NCBI GenBank assembly: GCA_964580075.1
Contig: CAZOJL010000003.1
Span: 1 to 64,000, forward strand
Source: VGWG01 sp964580075
GTDB lineage: Bacteria > Verrucomicrobiota > Kiritimatiellia > RFP12 > JAAYNR01
Length of the DNA stretch: 64,000 nt
Direction: 5' to 3'
A model generated the notes under the pieces. It was not told the origin of the DNA and did not search any database. It saw only the letters and a list, made by a program, of their open reading frames with translations. The first letter of the stretch is position 1. Every line of letters begins with the position of its first letter. Shown piece after piece: positions 36,224 through 44,813 of the stretch. The position numbers and the translations under genes were made by a program.

Positions 36224-36565
36224 AGAGCATGCCAGAAGCGCGTAACCCTGTCCAGAATATGGTGAATGGACTTTTTCACCACATCCCTTAAAATACCCGG
36301 CAACAACTCTGGTTTGTGGAATGATTCGTGGCTACACCAAGTCGGCGTGCTGTTCATTCCTATGCAGACCATGGGATGCTAACGGATGCGAAGTCGGCTG
36401 CAAGTGCACCATCAAGGCTGATGATGCCACCCAGTGCAGTTGCGGCAAGGCCGTTGTGACGATCAAGTGCCCGGCCGCATGCAAGGTCGAAGCTCCCAAG
36501 GTCGAAACCAAATAACACGGGTCTGTACGAACCCGAAGGCATCCCGCGATGGGAGGCCTTTTTTG
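36224..36565 (+). pseudogene. Decayed second copy of the Cys-rich protein locus
   Basis: This stretch matches 22975-23619 at both ends. The 5' part (36224-36372) repeats the promoter and leader, with the -10 degraded. The 3' part encodes CEVGCKCTIKADDATQC and on to two VEAPK-type units ending in a stop at 36515. It then repeats the terminator, whose stem now has a mismatch (36537-36565). The middle of about 270 bp is deleted: ribosome-binding site, start codon, signal peptide and the first Cys clusters. It is therefore a pseudogene by deletion. The two copies bracket a 13-kb stretch. Confidence 0.85.
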
Positions 36566-36594
36566 TGCCCGCAATAACATCCGAGCCTGATAAA

Positions 36595-36630
36595 AACACT
36601 CGAACCCGTGTTGCCACGGGTTCGAGTGTT
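36595..36630 (-). terminator. Strong hairpin terminator after tRNA-Asn
   Basis: A perfect 16-bp stem (AACACTCGAACCCGTG and its complement, 4-nt loop). On the minus strand it lies just downstream of the tRNA and is followed by a short T-run. Confidence 0.75.
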
Positions 36631-36641
36631 CGGAAAAATGG

Positions 36642-36713
36642 CTCCGGTGGTAGGATTCGAACCTACGACCAAGTGGTTAACAGCCACCTGCGCTACCACT
36701 GCGCTACACCGGA
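36642..36713 (-). tRNA. tRNA-Asn (GTT)
   Basis: A complete cloverleaf of 72 nt on the minus strand. The acceptor stem TCCGGTG pairs with CACCGGA, D-arm GCGC/GCGC, anticodon stem GGTGG/CCACT with loop CTGTTAA (anticodon GTT), T-arm GTAGG-TTCGAAT-CCTAC, and discriminator G. The CCA end is not encoded. Confidence 0.95.
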
Positions 36714-36922
36714 ATAAAATGTCGTGCGAATGCGCCCTCCGAAGAGGGACAAAGCGGGGCGGACTTTNNNNNNNNNNNNNNNNNNNNNNNNNNNNNNNNN
36801 NNNNNNNNNNNNNNNNNNNNNNNNNNNNNNNNNNNNNNNNNNNNNNNNNNNNNNNNNNNNNNNNNNNAATAAAATGTCGTGCGAATGCGCCCTCCGAAGA
36901 GGGACAAAGCGGGGCGGACTTT
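36713..36922. other. Scaffold gap with identical 55-bp ends
   Basis: Exactly 100 Ns (36768-36867) lie between two identical 55-bp sequences (36713-36767 and 36868-36922). An exact 55-bp overlap equals a common de Bruijn graph k-mer length, so the two contigs probably abut and the Ns stand for no missing sequence. A real tandem repeat is the alternative. Confidence 0.85.
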
Positions 36923-36984
36923 AACGCATTTACACGGTCTGTGTCAACTGGTTTTTCACGTTTTTGCCTGAACGGTGTTTGCGC

Positions 36985-37013
36985 TTGAATCCCTGGCCAC
37001 ACTGATATATAAT
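36985..37013 (+). promoter_or_regulatory. Promoter of the riboflavin operon
   Basis: TTGAAT (36985-36990), a 17-bp spacer and a perfect TATAAT (37008-37013), about 20 bp before the FMN riboswitch. Confidence 0.75.
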
Positions 37014-37033
37014 CACCGGCGAAACAACTCAAT

Positions 37034-37163
37034 GTCTTCAGGGCAAGGTGATCCGCGCAAGCGGAAAATCCTGACCGGCGGTAAAGCCCGCGACTGGCAC
37101 GATCCGTGCCACTGATACGGTGAAACTCCGTGGCCGACAGTATAGTCTGGATGATAGAAGACA
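37034..37163 (+). ncRNA. FMN riboswitch (RFN element)
   Basis: The conserved RFN blocks appear in order: TCTTCAGGGCAAGGTG, CTGACCGGCGGTAAAGCCCG, CGTGCCACTGATACGGTG, AACTCCGTGGCCGACAGTAT and AGTCTGGATGATAGAAGA. The variable stem holds GCACGATCCGTGC. Binding FMN would shut down the downstream rib genes. It lies between the promoter and ribBA, whose ATG is 76 bp on. Confidence 0.95.
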
Positions 37164-37238
37164 ACGGGCGGCGCATTGCGCCGCTGATGCGCCCTGACGA
37201 CTGCCGCGTCCGGGCGTTTTGTTTTTTGGGAAAACCGC

Positions 37239-38450
37239 ATGAGTGCACTTTTTGACGATGTCGAAATCTGTGTCGCCGCGATTCGCGCGGGCCGGATGGT
37301 CGTGGTGGCCGATGATGAGAACCGCGAAAACGAGGGCGACCTGATCCTCGCCGCCGAAAAAGTGACCCCGGATGCCGTGAACTTCATGGCCGCACACGGC
37401 CGCGGCCTGGTGTGCGTGCCGCTCACCCGTGCCCGCCTGGAGAAGCTGGGCGTCGGACGCATGCCGTTGAAAAACCGCGGCGATGCCTATTCCACCGCGT
37501 TCATGGAGTCGATCGACGCCACCCCCGCACATGGGGTGACAACCGGCATCAGCGCCGCAGACCGCGCCACCACCATCCGGATGCTCGTCAATCGCGATGC
37601 ATCGCCCGCGGACTGGGTCAGCCCCGGGCACATCTTTCCGCTGGAGGCCCGCGAAGGCGGGGTGCTCGTGCGCGCAGGCCACACCGAGGCCGCGGTCGAT
37701 CTGGCCCGTCTCGCTGGCCTGCAACCCGCCGGGGTGATCTGCGAAATCATGCTTCCGGACGGCTCGATGGCCCGGCTTCCCCAGTTGCGGGAGTTTGCCA
37801 CCCACCATCGTCTCAAAATGGTCTCGATTGCCGATCTGATCGCGTATCGCCGCAGCCGCGAGCGCCTGGTCGAACAGATCGAGGAAGTCGACCTGCCGAC
37901 CGCCCACGGCCATTTCCGCTTGCGGATGTACCGCGCAACCCTCGATGACAAGGAACACATCGCGTTGATCAAAGGGGATGTCGCGGGCGCCACCACACCG
38001 GTCCTGGTGCGGGTCCACAGCGAATGCTTTACCGGCGACGTGCTCGGTTCGGCCCGCTGCGACTGCGGCCTGCAGCTCCACGCGGCCATGGATCGGATCG
38101 AGCAGGAGGGGTGCGGCGTGGTGCTCTACATGCGCCAGGAGGGTCGCGGCATCGGCCTGGCCAACAAGCTGCATGCCTACAAACTTCAGGAAAACGGCCT
38201 GGACACGGTCGAAGCCAATGAAAAGCTTGGTTTTGCAGCCGATCTGCGCGATTATGGTGTCGGCGCCCAGATTCTTCAACATCTGGGACTGACCGCGATC
38301 CGGTTGCTGACCAACAATCCGCGAAAAGTGGTGGGGCTGGCAGGCTACGGGCTCGAGATCGTCGAGCGCGTGGGCTTGATCACCCCGGTTGGCGCGCATA
38401 ACACGCGCTACCTCGAAACAAAAAAGCGCAAGCTCGGGCATGCGCTGTGA
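37239..38450 (+). CDS. ribBA: Bifunctional DHBP synthase / GTP cyclohydrolase II
   Basis: 403 residues with two enzymes. Residues 1 to about 200 are 3,4-dihydroxy-2-butanone 4-phosphate synthase: VADDENRENEGDLILAAEK (acidic metal loop), THGRGLVCVPL-like text, and the HTEAAVDLARLAG loop. Residues 205-403 are GTP cyclohydrolase II: VRVHSECFTGDVLGSARCDC gives the zinc cysteines, and MRQEGRGIGLANK and LLTNNPRK bind substrate. Both domains keep their key residues, so the gene supplies both branches of riboflavin synthesis. It is the first gene after the FMN riboswitch. Confidence 0.97.
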   Translation: MSALFDDVEICVAAIRAGRMVVVADDENRENEGDLILAAEKVTPDAVNFMAAHGRGLVCVPLTRARLEKLGVGRMPLKNRGDAYSTAFMESIDATPAHGVTTGISAADRATTIRMLVNRDASPADWVSPGHIFPLEAREGGVLVRAGHTEAAVDLARLAGLQPAGVICEIMLPDGSMARLPQLREFATHHRLKMVSIADLIAYRRSRERLVEQIEEVDLPTAHGHFRLRMYRATLDDKEHIALIKGDVAGATTPVLVRVHSECFTGDVLGSARCDCGLQLHAAMDRIEQEGCGVVLYMRQEGRGIGLANKLHAYKLQENGLDTVEANEKLGFAADLRDYGVGAQILQHLGLTAIRLLTNNPRKVVGLAGYGLEIVERVGLITPVGAHNTRYLETKKRKLGHAL

Positions 38451-38532
38451 ATAGACAACTGGCAGGGGAAGCCAGGAACACGGGCTTGAGCACGGGTGTT
38501 GCACGAGTCCAACGGAAGAACGGAGCGAACGT

Positions 38533-39003
38533 ATGGCCTATCGACTGATCGAAGGAAACCTGAACGCGGCGGGGCTGCGCGTGGCGCTGGTCGTCAGCCG
38601 CTTTAACAGCTTTTTGACGACGCACCTGCTGAAGGGCGCCGTCGACTGCCTCGTCCGGCACGGCGGCACGGAAGCGGACATCACCGCCGTCTGGGTTCCG
38701 GGCGCGAATGAATTGCCGCTGGTCGCGGACAAACTCGCCACTTCGGGGAACTTCGACGCCGTGGTCGCCCTGGGCGCGGTGATTCGCGGCGCCACGCCCC
38801 ACGCCGACCTGATCAACACCCAGGTGTCGAAATCCCTCGCCGCGATCGGCCTCCGCACCGGCGTCCCCGTGCTGAACGGCGTGGTCTGCGCCGAGACGAT
38901 CGAGCAAGGCATCGAGCGGGCAGGCACCAAGGCGGGCAACAAGGGATGGGATGCCGCACTGGCCGCGATCGAGCTGACCTCGGTCTTGAAGCAGATGGCG
39001 TAA
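38533..39003 (+). CDS. ribH: 6,7-dimethyl-8-ribityllumazine synthase
   Basis: 156 residues. It condenses the pyrimidine and butanone intermediates to lumazine, usually in an icosahedral or pentameric shell. Motifs are VVSRFNSFLTTHLLKGA near the N-terminus (substrate Phe), WVPGANELPLVADKL, VALGAVIRGATPHADLIN and VLNGVVCAETIEQGIER. The catalytic His (in TPHADLIN) is present. It sits second in the operon, 82 bp after ribBA. Confidence 0.95.
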   Translation: MAYRLIEGNLNAAGLRVALVVSRFNSFLTTHLLKGAVDCLVRHGGTEADITAVWVPGANELPLVADKLATSGNFDAVVALGAVIRGATPHADLINTQVSKSLAAIGLRTGVPVLNGVVCAETIEQGIERAGTKAGNKGWDAALAAIELTSVLKQMA

Positions 39004-39019
39004 CCGACGGAGACGGATC

Positions 39020-39538
39020 ATGGCCGACTTCAATAAACGGCGGCACGCCCGTGAATGGGCGGTGCAGCTTTTATTTCAACTCGATCTCAATCACCCCGCC
39101 GAATTGGAACCGGTATTCGCGGCATTCTGGCGCCAGATGGTCGCCTGCAGGCACGAAGACATGTCCGAATTCGACGACGCGACGCCATCCCCGGAGAACC
39201 TGACGGCGGACGCCGCGCTGAATGCCGTGGCGCCCGAGAAGCTGCGGCAGTTCGCCGAACGGCTGGTCCGAGGGGTGGCCGAAAACCGCGTTGCGATCGA
39301 TGAGAAGCTCGCGTTCTACACCCAGAACTGGCCGTTGCACCGCATGGGCGCGGTGGACCGCAATGTTCTGCGGCTGGCCATCTACGAGATGTTCCTGGGG
39401 GGCGAGGTGCCGGCCGTGGTCTGCATCAATGAAGCGGTGGATCTTGCCAAATTCTTCAGCAGCGCCGAATCGGGACGGTTTGTGAACGGTATTCTCGACC
39501 GCGCCGCCCAGGACGCGCCACGGATCACGAGGAAATAG
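39020..39538 (+). CDS. nusB: Transcription antitermination factor NusB
   Basis: 172 residues, all-helical. It starts with RRHAREWAVQLLFQLDLN, the RNA/NusE-binding N-terminus, and ends with the family block RMGAVDRNVLRLAIYEMF, AVVCINEAVDLAKFFSSAES and FVNGILDR. NusB works with NusE in rRNA antitermination. The insert DDATPSPENLTADAALNAV is longer than in E. coli. Lying after ribH is common; here it also precedes ribD, so NusB expression is under the FMN riboswitch unless there is an internal promoter. The ribD ATG comes 1 bp after its stop. Confidence 0.93.
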   Translation: MADFNKRRHAREWAVQLLFQLDLNHPAELEPVFAAFWRQMVACRHEDMSEFDDATPSPENLTADAALNAVAPEKLRQFAERLVRGVAENRVAIDEKLAFYTQNWPLHRMGAVDRNVLRLAIYEMFLGGEVPAVVCINEAVDLAKFFSSAESGRFVNGILDRAAQDAPRITRK

Positions 39539-39539
39539 C

Positions 39540-40634
39540 ATGGCGAACGCCGATATCCGATGGATGCGGCGCGCGCTGTCCCTGGCTCGCCGCGGTGAAG
39601 GCGCGACACGGCCCAATCCGCCCGTGGGCGCGGTGGTGGCGCGCGAGGGGCGCAAGCTGGGCGAGGGTTGGCATGCCCGCGCCGGAATGCCCCATGCCGA
39701 GGTCGAGGCACTCGCCGCCTGCCGTTGCGATCCCGCCGGAGCGACGCTGTACGTCACGCTCGAGCCGTGTTCGACCCAGGGCCGCACCCCTCCCTGCACC
39801 GATTTGATTGTCCGCAGCGGCATTCAACGCGTGGTCGTCGGCTGTCCCGATCCCAATCCGCAACACGCGGCTGCCGGATTCGACGTGCTGCGGCGCGCCG
39901 GAGTCGCGACGGACGTCGGATGCTGCGGCGCGGCGTGTGAAGCACTGATCGCGCCTTTCGCCAAACGGATGCGTGAGGGGCTGCCCTATGTGACCCTGAA
40001 GCTGGCGATGACCCTCGACGGTAAGATCGCCGATCGCCGCGGTCACTCGAAATGGATCACCGGCGACACCGCGCGGGGGTACGTACAGGAGTTGCGCCGG
40101 CGCGCCGACGCCGTCATGGTCGGCGCGGGGACGGTCTGCGCCGACGATCCGTCCCTGACGTGCAGGATCCCCGGCTGCAGCGGCGACCGCTGGCGGGTGG
40201 TGATTGACGGACATGGCCGCGTCCCGGTCCGCGCGCGCCTCTTCAGCGACGGCGCCGACGGGATGACGGTGGTCTGCACCGCTGCAGGCATCCCCCACCC
40301 CATCGCCGCCGCCGCGTGCCGCAACGCGGTGCAGGTGTGGCCGTTTGCGACGCGCAACGGACGCTTCGCCCTACGCGGGGTGCTCAAACGGCTGGCGTCT
40401 GCAGGCCTGCTCCACGTGTTGTGCGAGGGGGGCGGCACGTTGGCCGGCGGCCTGCTGCATGCGGGTCTGGTTGACGAATGCGTGATTTTTCTGGCACCGG
40501 CTTTTCTGAGCGACAACCGGGCAACCGGCATCTCGGGCGCGGGCTTCCTGCTCGAGCGAATGCCCCGTTTCGCCTTGGCCGAGACGCGGGTGTTGGGCGA
40601 CGACGTGATGATCCGCGTCACACGGAGGCGGTAA
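39540..40634 (+). CDS. ribD: Bifunctional riboflavin deaminase/reductase
   Basis: 364 residues. The N-terminal deaminase (to about residue 150) has the zinc site HAEVEALAAC and TLEPCSTQGRTPPC. The C-terminal reductase has VTLKLAMTLDGKIADRRG, SKWITGD, MVGAGTVCADDPSLT and LCEGGGTLAGGLL. Together they turn the GTP-derived pyrimidine into the ribitylamino intermediate. Both halves are intact. It overlaps ribE by 1 bp (TAATG). Confidence 0.95.
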   Translation: MANADIRWMRRALSLARRGEGATRPNPPVGAVVAREGRKLGEGWHARAGMPHAEVEALAACRCDPAGATLYVTLEPCSTQGRTPPCTDLIVRSGIQRVVVGCPDPNPQHAAAGFDVLRRAGVATDVGCCGAACEALIAPFAKRMREGLPYVTLKLAMTLDGKIADRRGHSKWITGDTARGYVQELRRRADAVMVGAGTVCADDPSLTCRIPGCSGDRWRVVIDGHGRVPVRARLFSDGADGMTVVCTAAGIPHPIAAAACRNAVQVWPFATRNGRFALRGVLKRLASAGLLHVLCEGGGTLAGGLLHAGLVDECVIFLAPAFLSDNRATGISGAGFLLERMPRFALAETRVLGDDVMIRVTRRR

Positions 40635-41272
40635 TGTTTACAGGATTGGTCCAGCGACTGGGACGACTCAGCGGGTTGCGCCGAAACGCGGGCGGGTGGT
40701 CCCTCTCCTGCACCCATGAGGCGTGGGAGACGCCCCTCGACATCGGCGAGAGCGTGGCCGTGCAGGGGGCGTGCCTGACCGTGACGGAGGCCCTTGCCGG
40801 GTCGTTCAGCGCCGACGTACTCGACGAGACCCTGGCGCATACGGCGCTGCGCGCGCTCCCCGGGGGGGCGGTCGTCAACCTGGAACGGGCGCTGCGGCTG
40901 TGTGATCGGCTGGGCGGGCATCTCGTGACCGGACATGTGGATGCGTGCGGGACGGTTGCGGCGGTGATCCCGCGCGGACGCGACCGGGTGCTGCGTGTGC
41001 GCTGTCCGCACGCGCTGGCGCGGCAGACAGTGCTGAAGGGCTCGATCGCGATTGACGGCGTCAGCCTGACCGTCTCCGGGGTCGGCGACGACTGGATCGA
41101 GGTCAACATCATTCCGCACACGTGGGAGACGACCAGCCTTTCGGCGCGACGCATGGGCGACTCCGTGAATCTTGAAGGGGACATTCTGGCGAAGTATGTC
41201 GAAAAACTCTGCGGCCGGGCAGGCGGCGTCACCGAGGAGTTGCTCGCCAGGTCGGGGTTCGAGGGATTGTGA
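40634..41272 (+). CDS. ribE: Riboflavin synthase, alpha subunit
   Basis: 212 residues made of two homologous lumazine-binding barrels. The first opens MFTGLVQRLGRL and contains GESVAVQGACLTVTE; the second contains GHLVTGHVDACGTV and GSIAIDGVSLTVSGV. The closing NIIPHTWETTSLS is typical. It dismutates two lumazines to riboflavin. ATG 40634 overlaps the ribD stop, so it is translated with ribD. It is the last gene of the rib operon. Confidence 0.95.
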   Translation: MFTGLVQRLGRLSGLRRNAGGWSLSCTHEAWETPLDIGESVAVQGACLTVTEALAGSFSADVLDETLAHTALRALPGGAVVNLERALRLCDRLGGHLVTGHVDACGTVAAVIPRGRDRVLRVRCPHALARQTVLKGSIAIDGVSLTVSGVGDDWIEVNIIPHTWETTSLSARRMGDSVNLEGDILAKYVEKLCGRAGGVTEELLARSGFEGL

Positions 41273-41318
41273 TCGGGGTCATTTCATCTTACGATTGAAC
41301 AAGGAAGGGCAGGTGCAC

Positions 41319-42767
41319 ATGAAGCAGGCAGGCGACACGGACGACATCCTGTGGCAAAACCGCCACGCGTGGCTGAACGGCGTGGATCTGGATGTTGAGC
41401 TGTTGCAGGCCGAGCAGGAGGGACGCGATCTCACCTCGGTGCGGCCTTTGATCCGGAGGCTGCAGAAGGCGAAACGGTCTCCGGACGCCTCGTCGGCGCC
41501 GCTCAGCGGCGAACGCGGCACGGCCTGGCTGGCGGGATATGTGCGGCTAGCCGAGGCGATCCAGTTCCTGCCGCTGCGGTCGGACTATCCCTATGACGAG
41601 CCGAGTGCGCGCGACGCCATCTGGCGGGCACGCGCACCGGCAATGATCCGCGTCCCCGCCTGGAAGGCAACCGCGAAGCGATTCGGTGACAAGCTTCACG
41701 GCGGGCTGCTCGGACGCATCTGCGGCTGTCTGCTCGGCAAGCCGGTCGAGGGATGGTACCGCACGAGCATCGAGGTGACGGCGAAAAGCACCGGGAATTG
41801 GCCGATCAGCCGGTATCTGCGGGTGCCGACCCAGACGATGGCCGCGCGAATCGACCTGCTCAAACCGGTGCAGAAGTTTGATTGCACACAGCCCGCGACC
41901 CGGAAGAATCGTTGTCTCCTGCCCCACATCAGCGGCATGGTCGAGGATGACGACATCAACTACACGGTACTGGGTCTGGTGGTGCTCAAGCGCCACGGCG
42001 CCGCCTTTACACCCCAGGATGTGGCAACGGCCTGGCTGAATGAACTGCCCCTGCTGCACACCTACACGGCCGAGCGGTTTGCTTATCGCAATCTGGCAGC
42101 CGGTCTCGCGCCCCCGGCCAGCGCCACACGGCTCAATCCCTATCGCGAGTGGATCGGCGCGCAAATCAGAGCGGACATGTTCGGATATGCCAATCCGGGA
42201 CAGCCGGAACGGGCCGCCGAGTGGGCCTGGCGCGACGCCTCGATCTCGCATGTCAAGAACGGCATCTACGGCGAGATGTGGGTTGCCGCGATGCTCGCCG
42301 CCGCTTATGTGCTCAATGACTGGGAGGCGGTGATCCGGGCTGGGCTCGACCAGATTCCGGCACACTGCCGGCTCCGGGAGGATGTCGAGACGATCCTGGC
42401 CCTCTGGGAAGATGGCGCCGATTACGGGATCGTCTGCGAATATATCCACGCCCAGTGGAACGAGCGTCGGAATCATGACTGGTGCCACACCGACGCCAAT
42501 GCGCAGATCGTCACAGCGGCGTTGCTGTGGGGCGACGACGACTTCGGACAGTGTGTGTCGCAGGCTGTGATGTGCGGCTTCGACACCGACTGCAACGGCG
42601 CGACCGTGGGCAGCCTGTGGGGCGTCATGCACGGCGTCAACCGGATTCCGGCGGCATGGACCCGGCCGGTGCGAAACAGCCTGCGAACGGGTGTCGCAGG
42701 CTTTCACGAAGTCGCGATTGACCGGCTGGCCGGCGAGATGTCGGCCTTGGCCTTAACGCTTCAATAA
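41319..42767 (+). CDS. ADP-ribosylglycohydrolase family protein
   Basis: 482 residues. After a helical N-terminal extension of about 130 residues, the ADP-ribosylglycohydrolase fold starts with GRICGCLLGKPVEGW. The metal sites are VEDDDINYTVLGL (acidic cluster) and GFDTDCNGATVGSLWG near the C-terminus, both with the family's Asp residues. A long insertion lies between (FGYANPGQPERAAEWAW). The family removes ADP-ribose from proteins or hydrolyses related conjugates. The substrate is unknown. It follows ribE by 46 bp and could be read from the same transcript. AAGGAAGG lies before the ATG. Confidence 0.88.
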   Translation: MKQAGDTDDILWQNRHAWLNGVDLDVELLQAEQEGRDLTSVRPLIRRLQKAKRSPDASSAPLSGERGTAWLAGYVRLAEAIQFLPLRSDYPYDEPSARDAIWRARAPAMIRVPAWKATAKRFGDKLHGGLLGRICGCLLGKPVEGWYRTSIEVTAKSTGNWPISRYLRVPTQTMAARIDLLKPVQKFDCTQPATRKNRCLLPHISGMVEDDDINYTVLGLVVLKRHGAAFTPQDVATAWLNELPLLHTYTAERFAYRNLAAGLAPPASATRLNPYREWIGAQIRADMFGYANPGQPERAAEWAWRDASISHVKNGIYGEMWVAAMLAAAYVLNDWEAVIRAGLDQIPAHCRLREDVETILALWEDGADYGIVCEYIHAQWNERRNHDWCHTDANAQIVTAALLWGDDDFGQCVSQAVMCGFDTDCNGATVGSLWGVMHGVNRIPAAWTRPVRNSLRTGVAGFHEVAIDRLAGEMSALALTLQ

Positions 42768-42781
42768 CCAACGGAGAACGT

Positions 42782-44176
42782 ATGCAGATCCAGTTTTTTG
42801 GCGCGGCGCGCACCACCACCGGCTCGATGCACTTGGTCGAGGCGAACGGCTTGAAAATTCTTCTCGACTGCGGGCTTTATCAGGGTCATCGGAAAGAGTC
42901 ATTCGAACGGAACCGCACGTTGCCGATTGATCCGACGAAGCTCGATTGTGTGATCCTTTCCCACGCACACATCGACCATAGCGGCAATCTGCCGACCCTG
43001 GCGCGCCACGGATACCGCGGCCGCGTGATTTGCACGCCTGCCACGCGCGACCTGTGCGATGTGATGCTGCGCGATTCGGCTCACCTGCAGTTGCAGGACG
43101 TCACCTTTGTCAATAAAAAGCGGGCGGAGCAGGGGAAGCAGCCCTTCGAGCCCCTCTACCTGGTGGAAGATGTCATCAAAATCATGTCGCAATTCCAACC
43201 CGAACCGTTGAAGCGGCAGATCGACCTGGGCAGCGGCGTCAGCGCGGTCCTGCACGATGCGGGCCACATCCTCGGATCGGCAATCGTCCAACTCGACGTC
43301 ACGCAACCGAACGGAACCCGCAAAAGGCTGGTCTTTTCGGGCGATCTGGGGCAGCCCGGACAGCCGATCATCCGTCCTTCCGAAACGGTGTCGGACGTGG
43401 ATGCCTTGCTGATCGAAAGCACCTACGCCGATCGTGTCCACCCGCCCCGGGCAGACGTCATCGGCCGGCTCAAGGGGTTCATTGAAGACATTCATCAGCA
43501 GCGCGGCAAGCTGATCATCCCGGCGTTCAGCGTCGGCCGGACGCAGCAGATCCTCTTTTACTTGAACGGTCTTGTGAAAAGCGGCCGCATTCCGAGGACC
43601 CCGATCTTTGTGGACAGCCCGCTCTCGCTAAAAGCGACGAAGATCTACGCGGCGCACCGTGAATGTTATGGCGAGGAAGCCTCCAATCTGTTACGCGCGG
43701 GCGATGATCCGCTGCGCTTTCCCGGCCTGACCTTCACCCAGTCGGCTGACGAATCCAAGGCCCTGAACGACCAGCCGGGGCCGATGGTGATTATCTCGGC
43801 ATCGGGCATGTGTGAAGGCGGCCGTATTCTGCACCACCTGCGCAACACAGTGGGCGATCCGCGCAACATCATTCTGATTGTCGGGTACCAGGCCGAGAAC
43901 ACCCTTGGGCGGCGGATCGTCGAACACGTCTCCCCCTTGCGGATATACGGCGACGAATTCGAACTCCAGGCACGCGTGCATACAATCAACGCGCTGTCGG
44001 CACACGCCGACCGTGACGCGCTGACCGCGTGGTTGGCGGCGATCAAGCCCCCGGTCACCCAGGTCTTCGCCATTCACGGCGATGAACCGCAGGTCATGGC
44101 CATGGGCGACTTGTTGCGCGCGCAGGGCGTCAAGCACGTCCATGTTCCAAGCCCGGGCGAAAAGTTCACGATTTAG
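42782..44176 (+). CDS. Beta-CASP metallo-beta-lactamase-fold RNase
   Basis: 464 residues. Metal-binding motifs are LDCGLYQG, SHAHIDHSGNLP (HxHxDH), DAGHILGSA and FSGDLG. The beta-CASP insert has PAFSVGRTQQILFYL and SPLS. The C-terminal RNA-metabolising MBL domain has ISASGMCEGGRILHHL and the final NALSAHADRDALTAWL. This is the CPSF73-like prokaryotic group, which cleaves RNA endo- or exonucleolytically. The start is 14 bp after the ADP-ribosylglycohydrolase stop. Confidence 0.92.
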   Translation: MQIQFFGAARTTTGSMHLVEANGLKILLDCGLYQGHRKESFERNRTLPIDPTKLDCVILSHAHIDHSGNLPTLARHGYRGRVICTPATRDLCDVMLRDSAHLQLQDVTFVNKKRAEQGKQPFEPLYLVEDVIKIMSQFQPEPLKRQIDLGSGVSAVLHDAGHILGSAIVQLDVTQPNGTRKRLVFSGDLGQPGQPIIRPSETVSDVDALLIESTYADRVHPPRADVIGRLKGFIEDIHQQRGKLIIPAFSVGRTQQILFYLNGLVKSGRIPRTPIFVDSPLSLKATKIYAAHRECYGEEASNLLRAGDDPLRFPGLTFTQSADESKALNDQPGPMVIISASGMCEGGRILHHLRNTVGDPRNIILIVGYQAENTLGRRIVEHVSPLRIYGDEFELQARVHTINALSAHADRDALTAWLAAIKPPVTQVFAIHGDEPQVMAMGDLLRAQGVKHVHVPSPGEKFTI

Positions 44177-44813
44177 GGTCGGCCGGCGTCTCCGCCGCGC
44201 AAGCGCCCTCCCAGAGATCGGTCGGGGCCTGATCGTCCACCCGGGCGGTGTCGGTATCCTGCGCCGCGTCGTCCCATTCGTGCCAGAGGGCCCGTTCCTC
44301 GTCGCGGTAGGTATAACGCGGATCGAGCGGGTGGATCAGGTGCGGGCCACGACGCGCTTCGCCTGCGGCCGACACCCCGGCCCGTTCCGTCCGCGTCATG
44401 CGTCCGACCTGCCACGCCCACGACACCAACCGTCGTGACGCCACGGCATGCCCGTTCCAGAGGCAAAGCACCCGGAGGGGACGGGCCTTCAGACCGGTCT
44501 CGATTTCATCAGGCGTGGCGGGCGTGCTGAAACGCCCGAACGGCACAACACGCCACCATCCGGCCGCTCCATCGGCCGCCCAGACCACAACATAGGTCGG
44601 GCGGTGCGCGGTCCGGGGGGTGACCGGCCTGAGCAGCAGAATGTCGCCGACGCGCAAGCCGCTTGAACGGGTGTTCTGACCATCCGACGCATCTAGCGAC
44701 AGCCCGGCTGCAGGTCCTGCACCGGACTCCCCATCGGCCTGGGACAGGGTGCGATCGAGTCGCCACTCATCCAACCAGGCCGCCAGCTTCATGCGTTCCG
44801 TGTGATTATCCAT
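44166..44813 (-). CDS. Hypothetical protein in pair with sigma-like gene
   Basis: A 215-residue acidic, Trp-rich protein that I do not recognise. Segments are RVGDILLLRPVTPRTAHRPT, a probable beta-strand core (YVVVWAADGAAGWWRVVPFG), LRVLCLWNGHAVASRRLVSW, and a C-terminal acidic tail. The beta core might be SH3-like. No signal or membrane segment is seen. It overlaps the upstream sigma-like gene by 8 bp, so the two are translated as a unit. Its end overlaps the convergent RNase gene by 11 bp. Confidence 0.6.
   Translation of the reverse strand: MDNHTERMKLAAWLDEWRLDRTLSQADGESGAGPAAGLSLDASDGQNTRSSGLRVGDILLLRPVTPRTAHRPTYVVVWAADGAAGWWRVVPFGRFSTPATPDEIETGLKARPLRVLCLWNGHAVASRRLVSWAWQVGRMTRTERAGVSAAGEARRGPHLIHPLDPRYTYRDEERALWHEWDDAAQDTDTARVDDQAPTDLWEGACAAETPADPKS

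Noticed and set aside
36224..36372. Intact promoter for a second Cys-rich gene
   Set aside because: The -10 has changed to AAAATA and the start codon and signal peptide region are deleted.
37038..38504. A 488-codon frame antisense to ribBA
   Set aside because: It crosses the FMN riboswitch and mirrors ribBA; no supported start.
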